Shown in pieces: positions 6,590-13,643 of a DNA stretch of 22,585 nt. Both the position numbers and the translations under genes were made by a program. The notes beneath the pieces were generated by a model. That model was given only the letters and a program-made list of their open reading frames with translations. It ran no database searches and was not told where the DNA came from. Numbering within the stretch: position 1 is the stretch's first letter; every line of letters begins with the position of its first letter. The stretch comes from Prevotellaceae bacterium (GTDB lineage Bacteria > Bacteroidota > Bacteroidia > Bacteroidales > UBA932): positions 1 through 22,585 of the forward strand of contig JAITKG010000083.1 of NCBI GenBank assembly GCA_031278495.1. Direction: 5' to 3'.

Positions 6590-9500
6590 ATGAAAAAAAT
6601 CACATTGTTTTTAGTAAGTTTGGTATTTGCAGGCGTTAGTGCGCTGTGGGCGCAGAACGTGCAAATATCGGGAATCGTAACCGACGCCGCTGACGGGCAA
6701 CCGTTGCTGGGCGTATCGGTGGTAGTAAAAGGGACGCCGGTAAGCGTCCTGACCGGCGTGGACGGCCGCTACACCATCAGTGTACCTGCCGACGCCACGC
6801 TGGTATTCTCGTTTGTGGGGCTGGAAACGCACGAACAGGCGGTTGCTGGTCGTACCGTCATTAACGTCACGCTCAAAAGCGACGCCGTAACACTGAGCGA
6901 CGTGGTGGTAGTCGCCTACGGCACAACCACCAAGGAACGCTTTACCGGCTCGGTGGCGGTGCTGAAAAGCGAAAAACTGCTGAAAGGCGAAACCTCCAAC
7001 GTAACCAAAATCCTGGAAGGCGCCGTAGCCGGCGTGCAAACGGCGAGTTCTACGGGACAGCCGGGAAGCAGCGCATCTATCCGCGTGCGCGGGTTGGGTT
7101 CCATTTCGGCAAGCTCCGCGCCGCTGATTGTGGTAGACGGCGTGCCTTATGAAGGATCGCTTAACTCCATTGCATCGCAGGATATTGAAACGCTGAACGT
7201 CTTGAAAGACGCCGCCGCTACTTCCATGTACGGCGCGCGCGGATCCAACGGCGTGCTGCTGATTACCACCAAACGCGCCGAAACCGGCAAGGTGAAAATT
7301 AACTTTGAAGCACGCGCCGGCATAAATTCCCGCGGCGTACCGGCATACAACATGGTCACCAACCCCGCCGATTTTTATGAATTGAGCTGGGAAGCCCAAC
7401 GGAACAACCTCCTGGAAGCAGGCACCGTGTATAATGTCGGGCAGATAACCAGCAATGGCCTTATTGAGGGGGCGCTGGGGCTGGGATATAATATATATAA
7501 AGGCGTAGCCGACGCCGAACTGATAAACCCCGTAACCGGGAAAATCAACCCGGCGGCAACCGAAAAGAAGTGGAACGAGAGCTGGCTCACAGACCCCTTC
7601 AAAAACAAACTCCGGCAGGAATACAACCTCAACGTGAGCAGCGGCACGGAAAACACCAACGCCTATTTCTCGGCGGGTTACATCAATGACAAGGGATATA
7701 TCGACAAGTCGGACTTCTCAAGAATAAACGTGCGCGGGAAAATCGACCAGAAGTTTAAGAACTTCTTCAAGGCAGGCGTGAACGTAGCCTACGCGCAAAC
7801 AAGTTCCAATGCGCCTGTTCCTTCGGGTGGCGGCAACGTTTATTCCAACATCTTCTTTTTCTCGCAAAGCATCGCCCCGATTTACCCAATATATAAGTAT
7901 GACCTGGGAACCGGCGAACCCCTTTACAATTCCGACGGCTCGCGCGCCTACGACTTTGGGGCAGGGAACGTGAAAAACGGCATTAAGAACGGTACGGAAG
8001 TAAACGGCAGCACCGTAACAGTGCCGAACCGCCCTTACGCAGCAGAGCAAAACCCGCTCTATGTGTTGCAAAACGACTATACCCATTCGGTAACCGATAA
8101 CCTGTCGTCACGCGCCTATGTGGAACTGAAATTCCTGGACGGCTTCACTTTCACCGCCAATATCGCCTACGACATATTTAACGTTACCTATAATGATTTC
8201 ACCAACCCTACCATAGGCAATGGCGTCACTTATGGCGGTATCGGCAGCCGGTACAGCCAGCGCTATGCAGCCATCAATGCCAACCAGTTGTTGAATTATT
8301 CAAAAGAATTCGGCAAGCACAAGATCGACGTCCTGCTGGGGCATGAAATCAAAGCCGATGAAGAAATATATTTTGAAGGCACGAAAATGCAATTTTTCGA
8401 TCCCTACAACCCCGAGCTGGGCAATGCCGGATCCATGAGCGGGCTGGACTCCTACACCGAAAAATACCGGTTGGAAGGCTTCCTCTCTCGCGCCGAATAC
8501 AGTTTCGACAACAGGTACATGCTCTCGGGCAGCTTCCGCCGCGACGCCTCCTCGATATTCCATCCCGACGTGCGCTGGGGGAACTTCTGGAGCGTGGGCG
8601 CGGCATGGCGCGCCAAAGAAGAAGCCTTCCTTGCCGATGTGGAGCAAATCGACAACCTCCGCTTGCGCGCCAGCTACGGCACCCAGGGCAACGACGCCAT
8701 TATAGATGCGTATGGCAACAGGTATTACAACCTCTACGTCGACCAGTATAACATCACTTCCGACGGCACCTACCCGTCGCCGGTGCTGGCGCTCAGGGGC
8801 GCGCCCGACCTGACGTGGGAAAAATCGACCAACCTCACCATCGGCTTCGAGTCAAGGTTCTTCGACAGGGTTACCCTCAACATTGATTATTTCATCAAGG
8901 AAACCAGGGACATGATTTACCAAAAACCGCTGCCCTCTTCATCGGGCGCCCCCTCGTGGATTTGGGACAACCAGATTGACATGAAAAATGCCGGCTGGGA
9001 ATTTGAAGTAAACGTAGACCTCCTGAAAACCGCCGACCTCTCATGGAGCATAGCTGCCAACCTTACCACCCTGAAAAACGAACTCACCAAACTGCCCGCC
9101 GATAAAACCGACCCGGCAGGATACCGCGCCGGCAACTATTGGCGGAAACTCGGCGGGACGCTCTACGACCTCTACTACCCGCTGTATGCCGGCGTAGACA
9201 AAACAACCGGGAAAGCCCTGTGGTATAAAGATGTGAAAGACGCCGATGGAAATATCACTGGCAGGGAAACCACCGATAACTATAGCGACGTTACCTATTA
9301 TGAAACCGGCAAATCGGCGCTCCCCAACTTCTACGGCGGCTTCTCGACCGATGTAACGGCATACGGCTTCGACCTGAGCATACAAACAGCCTTCCAGTCG
9401 GGCGGCTACGTGTATGACTCGTTTTACTCCGGCTTCATGCACGGCGGCGAAGCACCCGGCGAAAACTGGCACACCGACGCCTTCAAACGCTGGACGCCCT

Positions 9501-9808
9501 CGAACACCGATACCGACGTGCCGCGCCTCTCTGCCGGCGACAAGGATTTGAACGGCGCGTCCGACCGTTTCCTGATAAGCGCTTCCTACCTCAGCCTGAA
9601 AAACATCACGCTGGGCTACACCTTCCCAAGAAGCGTCATCGACAAAATCAAACTCCGCACGTTGCGCATCTATCTGAGCGGCGACAACCTCGGATTATGG
9701 TCGGCGCGCAAAGGATTAGACCCGCGCCAGTCGTTCTCCGGGACTACCGGCTCCGGTGTATACTCGGCGCTGCGCACCGTGTCGGTCGGATTATCAATCG
9801 GACTTTAA
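6590..9808 (+). CDS. SusC/RagA-family TonB-linked outer-membrane transporter
   Basis: This is the channel half of a SusCD complex that imports large nutrients across the outer membrane, powered by TonB. Residues 1-21 are a signal peptide (cleavage LWA-QN); 24-98 form a carboxypeptidase-regulatory-like beta-sandwich; the SusC signature VVVVAYGTTTKERFTGSV is at 105-122; the plug domain (about 115-230) includes VRVRG-like IRVRGLGS and DGVPYEG (183-189); the remainder is the 22-strand barrel. The 1072-residue length is normal. There is no N-terminal secretin/TonB signalling domain, so direct anti-sigma signalling is unlikely. It is followed by susD at a gap of 11-20 bases. Substrate cannot be deduced because no enzyme gene accompanies the pair. 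Confidence 0.95.
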   Translation: MKKITLFLVSLVFAGVSALWAQNVQISGIVTDAADGQPLLGVSVVVKGTPVSVLTGVDGRYTISVPADATLVFSFVGLETHEQAVAGRTVINVTLKSDAVTLSDVVVVAYGTTTKERFTGSVAVLKSEKLLKGETSNVTKILEGAVAGVQTASSTGQPGSSASIRVRGLGSISASSAPLIVVDGVPYEGSLNSIASQDIETLNVLKDAAATSMYGARGSNGVLLITTKRAETGKVKINFEARAGINSRGVPAYNMVTNPADFYELSWEAQRNNLLEAGTVYNVGQITSNGLIEGALGLGYNIYKGVADAELINPVTGKINPAATEKKWNESWLTDPFKNKLRQEYNLNVSSGTENTNAYFSAGYINDKGYIDKSDFSRINVRGKIDQKFKNFFKAGVNVAYAQTSSNAPVPSGGGNVYSNIFFFSQSIAPIYPIYKYDLGTGEPLYNSDGSRAYDFGAGNVKNGIKNGTEVNGSTVTVPNRPYAAEQNPLYVLQNDYTHSVTDNLSSRAYVELKFLDGFTFTANIAYDIFNVTYNDFTNPTIGNGVTYGGIGSRYSQRYAAINANQLLNYSKEFGKHKIDVLLGHEIKADEEIYFEGTKMQFFDPYNPELGNAGSMSGLDSYTEKYRLEGFLSRAEYSFDNRYMLSGSFRRDASSIFHPDVRWGNFWSVGAAWRAKEEAFLADVEQIDNLRLRASYGTQGNDAIIDAYGNRYYNLYVDQYNITSDGTYPSPVLALRGAPDLTWEKSTNLTIGFESRFFDRVTLNIDYFIKETRDMIYQKPLPSSSGAPSWIWDNQIDMKNAGWEFEVNVDLLKTADLSWSIAANLTTLKNELTKLPADKTDPAGYRAGNYWRKLGGTLYDLYYPLYAGVDKTTGKALWYKDVKDADGNITGRETTDNYSDVTYYETGKSALPNFYGGFSTDVTAYGFDLSIQTAFQSGGYVYDSFYSGFMHGGEAPGENWHTDAFKRWTPSNTDTDVPRLSAGDKDLNGASDRFLISASYLSLKNITLGYTFPRSVIDKIKLRTLRIYLSGDNLGLWSARKGLDPRQSFSGTTGSGVYSALRTVSVGLSIGL

Positions 9809-9828
9809 CCTTTAAAAAAATGAATATT

Positions 9829-11325
9829 ATGAAGACAAATAAACTTATACTCTTATTATTCGTGGTGTTCGCAGGCATTTCTTGCTCCGACGAATTTTTT
9901 AACGTAGAAACCACCCAGAATACCACCGCAGAAGCGGCTGCAAAAGCCGCCGACGAAGACCCCTCCAAAATAGCCTCGTTTATCGACGCGATATACAACG
10001 TGCTGGTGCAATACGATCTATACAGCACCAGCCACGATGCCTTCGGCTACATGGCCATCCTGCATGCCACCGACATGATGTCGGAAGACATTGTAATGAC
10101 CCCGCTGCACTGGTTTAACTTCGACTACCTGCACAGTAACCGCGAATGGGATTACCGGCGCACCAACGTGATTTGGCGCTATTTTTACACTGCCATATCA
10201 AGCGCCAACAACGTGCTGGGAATGACCTCTGCAGAGTCCACTTCCAAAGACGTCCTGGTATTGCGCGGACAGGCGCTGGCGTTACGTGCGTTCTCTTACT
10301 TCTACCTGGTGCAACTCTACCAGCACGTCTATCCCGTAGTGAATAGCGGAACAGACCTGCCCGGCGTGCCCCTCTACTACGCAAACAATGAAGAACAGGA
10401 AAGCATCACCGCCCGCGCAAGCGTACAAACCATCCTCGCGCAAATTGAAGAAGACCTCACCACCGCCGTGGCAAACCTGGAAGGCTGGTCGCGCAGCAGC
10501 AAAAACCAGGTTGACTACAACGTGGCAAACGGGCTGCTGGCGCGCTACTGCCTGCTCACCCAGCAATGGAGCAACGCCATTGCCGCTGCGCAGAAAGCCC
10601 GTACGGGTTACCCCATCATGTCGGCAACCGGCATCTACGACGGCTTTTTTAACATCAACAACACCGAATGGCTGTGGGGCTTCGACCACAACGCCGAAAC
10701 CACCACCCTCTACGCCTCGTTCTTCTCGCACATATCCAACCTCACCGGCGGATATGCCGGGCTGAATTATGCAGCCCGCCTTGTCGACAAGCGGCTGTAT
10801 GAAAATATCCCCGCCTCCGATGCGCGCAAAGAGTGGTTCCAGAACGCTACTGCCTCGCTCACCCCCCGCACAACGCCAGCGAGTGCCGCCATATCCTGGA
10901 AACTTCCCTATGCCGCTTTGAAATTCGGCTACGACGGCGCCTTCGCGCAGGACTACCTTTACATGCGCGCCTCCGAACTGGTGCTCATTGAAGCCGAAGC
11001 CCTCGCGCACCTGGGCAGGGGCGGCGAGGCTGCTACCCTGTTGAGAACCGAACTGCTCTCGAAACGCGACCCGAGCTGGAACCAGTCCAGCGTAACGGTG
11101 GACGACGTGCACCTCCAACGCCGCATCGAACTTTGGGGCGAAGGATTTGCCACCTTCGACCTGAAACGCCTGAACAAGGGAATCGACCGCACCTATTCCG
11201 GAACAAACCACTATGCCTCCGCGCAATTCAAAATAGACGCCGGCGACAAACGCTGGATTTACCGGATCCCGCAATCCGAAATACAGGAAAACGCCGACAT
11301 CTCGGAAGATGACAATAATGAATAA
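9829..11325 (+). CDS. SusD/RagB-family outer-membrane lipoprotein
   Basis: This is the substrate-capturing lid of the SusCD transporter, anchored on the cell surface. The signal peptide ends in a lipobox (AGISC; lipidated Cys19). A SusD-type N-terminal region (DMMSEDIVMTPLHWFNFDY, RTNVIWRYFYTAISSANNVLG) and TPR-like helices (ALALRAFSYFYLVQLY) are followed by the C-terminal family motif YMRASELVLIEAEALAHLG and RRIELWGEGFATFDLKRL. About 498 residues is typical. Two starts are possible: ATG at 9820 (MNIMKTNK) or at 9829. I chose 9829 because the next gene starts after the same AATATT context. It is translated as part of the susC operon. Confidence 0.93.
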   Translation: MKTNKLILLLFVVFAGISCSDEFFNVETTQNTTAEAAAKAADEDPSKIASFIDAIYNVLVQYDLYSTSHDAFGYMAILHATDMMSEDIVMTPLHWFNFDYLHSNREWDYRRTNVIWRYFYTAISSANNVLGMTSAESTSKDVLVLRGQALALRAFSYFYLVQLYQHVYPVVNSGTDLPGVPLYYANNEEQESITARASVQTILAQIEEDLTTAVANLEGWSRSSKNQVDYNVANGLLARYCLLTQQWSNAIAAAQKARTGYPIMSATGIYDGFFNINNTEWLWGFDHNAETTTLYASFFSHISNLTGGYAGLNYAARLVDKRLYENIPASDARKEWFQNATASLTPRTTPASAAISWKLPYAALKFGYDGAFAQDYLYMRASELVLIEAEALAHLGRGGEAATLLRTELLSKRDPSWNQSSVTVDDVHLQRRIELWGEGFATFDLKRLNKGIDRTYSGTNHYASAQFKIDAGDKRWIYRIPQSEIQENADISEDDNNE

Positions 11326-11348
11326 CCCCATAAATAAAAGAAAATATT

Positions 11349-12245
11349 ATGAAAAAATACCTTTACATACTCTTTACCTTCGCAGCGCCTTTCCTGGTAA
11401 GCTGCTCCGACGAGATACCGAACAAGGCGGATTATGACTTCACGCCCAACCCCGCCGCCCTGCCCACTGTGGGCATAACACTTGGCAAAGTGGGCGCTTA
11501 CGACGCTGCGTTCACCGGCAGCGTAACGCTCGGCAGCGATACCTTTGTCCTGCAAAGGGGCTTCGTAGTTTCTACTACCGCCGATTTTGCACAGGAAAAA
11601 GTTGTGGAAGCCGACGCGCAGGCATTCCAAACCACGATTAACGGCTTGGAAAGCGGCAAAACCTATTATGCGAAAGCCTACGTTGCCACCTATAACGGCG
11701 TTGCATACAGCAACGCAACGTCCTTCAACACAAAAGTGGTAACGCCGCTGTTCGATATACAAACGGCAACCTCAACCGTTGCCGAGTGGATGAATTTTGG
11801 AAACGCCATCAGCGTGATTGATAAAGACGGCGACGGTCGGAGTTGGAATCTTACATATTACGACGCAGGCGGGACACAGGCTGTCTTAATTTCTTATTCG
11901 TGGTATAACAACAGCGTCCTTACGCCGGAAAACTACCTGCTCTTGCCGCCCTATACCATCAACAGCAACGGCTTATTCATCGTAACCATCGAAGCGGCAG
12001 ACCCCGATTATCCGGAGGAAAAGGTCAAGCTGATTATATCCGGCGCGCCCATTACGTCCGACAACTGCCGCGCCGCCGAAGTGCTGGCGACACACACCCT
12101 GGCAAACGGCAATCCCTACACCATTAACGCCGACATACCGGAAAAATATGACGGCGAAGCCGTGTACCTGGGTATTGCCCACTACGACTGTACCGACCAG
12201 TATGCCCTGCTACTTACCGGCATCAAGGTAGTGCACGAGGAATAA
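11349..12245 (+). CDS. Surface lipoprotein of the SusCD operon (SusE/F position), 298 aa
   Basis: This lipoprotein (FLVSC lipobox, Cys19) is encoded 23 bases after susD. Residues about 35-130 resemble a fibronectin-III-like domain (LQRGFVVSTTADFAQ, SGKTYYAKAYVATYNGVAYSN), common in Bacteroidota surface lipoproteins. The C-terminal half resembles choice-of-anchor/cleaved-adhesin beta-sandwiches, with DKDGDGRSWNL, then PENYLLLPPYTI and YLGIAHYDCTDQYALLLTGIKV. Proteins in this position usually bind substrate at the cell surface and help SusD. No catalytic motif is visible. The domain calls rest on motif resemblance; the role in substrate binding is inferred from position. Confidence 0.8.
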   Translation: MKKYLYILFTFAAPFLVSCSDEIPNKADYDFTPNPAALPTVGITLGKVGAYDAAFTGSVTLGSDTFVLQRGFVVSTTADFAQEKVVEADAQAFQTTINGLESGKTYYAKAYVATYNGVAYSNATSFNTKVVTPLFDIQTATSTVAEWMNFGNAISVIDKDGDGRSWNLTYYDAGGTQAVLISYSWYNNSVLTPENYLLLPPYTINSNGLFIVTIEAADPDYPEEKVKLIISGAPITSDNCRAAEVLATHTLANGNPYTINADIPEKYDGEAVYLGIAHYDCTDQYALLLTGIKVVHEE

Positions 12246-12252
12246 GGAACGG

Positions 12253-12375
12253 AAATTCATGATTTGAAGATTTGAAGATTTAAAAATTTAAAAGTTTAAA
12301 AATTTAAAGATTTAAAAGTTTAAAAATCCAAAAAAAACAATAGCTAAAATCTTCAAATCTTCAAATCATGAATTT
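12253..12375. repeat. 29-bp inverted repeat enclosing 8-bp units, downstream of the sus operon
   Basis: A perfect 29-bp inverted repeat (12253-12281 and 12347-12375) encloses 65 bases of A/T-rich sequence. Octamers such as GATTTGAA, AATTTAAA and AGTTTAAA run in phase from 12261 to 12332. The RNA would form a long A/U-rich hairpin that could stop transcription or protect the 3' end, but it lacks a GC-rich stem with a U tract. A 20-bp direct repeat follows (12378-12397 and 12417-12436). Confidence 0.8.
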
Positions 12376-12443
12376 TTTAAATTTTGAAATCATTAAACGT
12401 GAAATTTTGGAATCTTTAAATTTTGAAATCATTAAATAACATT

Positions 12444-12629
12444 GGCGAAAAACTTTCCGGCTTTGGCGAAAAACTTTCCAGCCGTGGCGAAAAACTTTCC
12501 GGCTTTGGCGAAAAACTTTCCGGCTTTGGCGAAAAACTTTCCGGCCGTGGCGAAAAACTTTCCGGCCGTGGCGAAAAACCTTCCGGCCGTGGCGAAAAAC
12601 CTTCCGGCCGTGGCGAAAAACCTTCCGGC
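12444..12629. repeat. 21-bp tandem array, 9 copies
   Basis: Nine copies start at 12444 and every 21 bases to 12612 (last copy partial). Each is GGCGAAAAAC(T/C)TTCCGGC plus a short variable linker (CTTT or CGT type). The last three copies share C in place of T. Two helical turns per unit would place all copies on one DNA face. Several frames on both strands are free of stops because 21 is a multiple of 3, but no ATG-initiated gene with a leader is evident, so I treat it as noncoding. It lies 45 bases before the gene at 12674. Confidence 0.93.
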
Positions 12630-12673
12630 ATTTCATTTAAATCATTAAATTATAAATAATTAAATTAAAAATT

Positions 12674-13336
12674 ATGGCTAACGACTACATCCCTGCAAAA
12701 GAAAAAGACTTTCACGACTGGCAACACCACTCGCTGGAATATGTGCAAACGAACAAAACGCGCTTCGGCATTTCGGACAGCGCGCTGGAGTCCGTGCTGA
12801 CCAAACAGGCCGACTACGAGTCAAAGTACGCCGTGTCGGAAAATCCCGAGACGCGCACCAGCGCGAGCATCCTTGCGCGGAAGGAGGCGCGGGAGGGCTA
12901 TGGGCGCGCGCTCCGCCAGCTCTTTAAGGGTTCTATCATCTATAACCTGGCGGTGACCGACGAAGACCGGCGCATCATGGGCGTCAAGATACATGACACG
13001 AAGCCTACGCCCGTGCCGCCGCCCACGAGCGAGCCGGAAGTTACCTTTAGCATCCCCTCGCCGGCGGTGATAGAAATTCACTTCCGCGACAAGGACGAGA
13101 GCGGCCGCGCCAAGCCCCACGGCATCCATGGCGCGGAAACAGCCTGGGGCGTGCTCGACGACAAGCCGGCAGACTGGGCGGAATTACCGCACTCGTCGTT
13201 TGCTACACACTCGCCGCTGCGCCTCACGTTCAACGGCCACGATCGCGGGAAGAAGTTCTACTTCGCCTTGCGCTGGGAAAACACCCGCGGCGAAAAAGGT
13301 CCCTGGACGGAAATCCTGGATACGGTGGTGCCGTAG
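12674..13336 (+). CDS. Uncharacterised two-domain protein, 220 aa
   Basis: The protein has no signal peptide or membrane segment. Residues 1-105 are predicted mostly helical (DFHDWQHHSLEYVQTNKTRF; ILARKEAREGYGRALRQLF). A Pro-rich linker (about 108-122, KPTPVPPPTSEPE) leads to a probable beta-sandwich (124-220) with VIEIHFRDKDESGRAKPHGI and the closing motif FALRWENTRGEKGPWTEI, which looks fibronectin-III-like. I recall similar proteins of unknown function in gut and termite-gut bacteria, but cannot name the family. Base composition is more GC-rich than the flanking DNA. The start follows an A/T-rich leader (AAATTAAAAATT), as for the ferredoxin. The terminator at 13424 ends the transcript. The 21-bp array directly upstream may belong to its control region. 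Confidence 0.85.
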   Translation: MANDYIPAKEKDFHDWQHHSLEYVQTNKTRFGISDSALESVLTKQADYESKYAVSENPETRTSASILARKEAREGYGRALRQLFKGSIIYNLAVTDEDRRIMGVKIHDTKPTPVPPPTSEPEVTFSIPSPAVIEIHFRDKDESGRAKPHGIHGAETAWGVLDDKPADWAELPHSSFATHSPLRLTFNGHDRGKKFYFALRWENTRGEKGPWTEILDTVVP

Positions 13337-13423
13337 AAAAATTGTCCTGATAAAAAGCATCTTCCTTAAACGATTTTTTGTAGTAAATAGATAGTGTAGG
13401 TTATTATTAGTTTAAGGAAAAGG

Positions 13424-13453
13424 AGGCCGCTACGGATAGCGGCCTTTGCTTTT
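13424..13453 (+). terminator. Intrinsic terminator after the 12674 gene
   Basis: A perfect 8-bp stem AGGCCGCT / AGCGGCCT with a 6-base loop is followed by TTTGCTTTT. A wider 10-bp inverted repeat, TTCCTTAAAC (13362-13371) with GTTTAAGGAA (13410-13419), lies just before it. Confidence 0.88.
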
Positions 13454-13483
13454 ATTCGTGCAGCGCGAAGTCAGGTACCAGGT

Positions 13484-13568
13484 ATATAAAAAAGCGAAAC
13501 AGGGATTTAATCCCTGTCCGCCTTTAACCTAACCTAAAATTTAACCCATTTGAAAATATTTTTATTTT
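13484..13568 (-). ncRNA. Candidate small RNA, about 85 nt, leftward
   Basis: A leftward promoter (13575-13602) is followed by a hairpin at the predicted 5' end (GAAAATA/TATTTTC, 13552-13569) and by a terminator-like hairpin (CAGGGAT/ATCCCTG, 13500-13516) whose minus-strand continuation is TTTCGCTTTTTTA. No useful ORF lies between. If the first terminator leaks, the GC-rich hairpin at 13424-13445 would end a longer form. It points at the 3' end of the 12674 gene and overlaps no coding sequence. Confidence 0.45.
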
Positions 13569-13574
13569 CGAGTA

Positions 13575-13622
13575 CAAAGGTACGACCGTTTTCTCAATCA
13601 AACATTAAACAAACATTAAATT
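13575..13622 (-). promoter_or_regulatory. Second copy of the promoter module with 11-bp tandem repeat
   Basis: On the minus strand TTTAATGTTTG occurs twice in tandem (13620-13599), then 16 bases, then the -7 box TACCTTTG (13582-13575). It matches the module at 5881-5928 at 37 of 48 positions, including 25 of the first 27, with identical spacing. The predicted start is near 13568. Confidence 0.75.
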
Positions 13623-13643
13623 GTCATTAAAATATATCCGGCG

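Noticed and set aside
10282..11331. 349-codon minus-strand ORF opposite susD
   Set aside because: Antisense shadow of a GC-rich coding region with no motif, leader or promoter.
12423..12659. 78-codon ORF made of GEKLSG repeats
   Set aside because: It begins at TTG without a leader, and several frames on both strands are equally open because the unit is 21 bases. Treated as a noncoding array.
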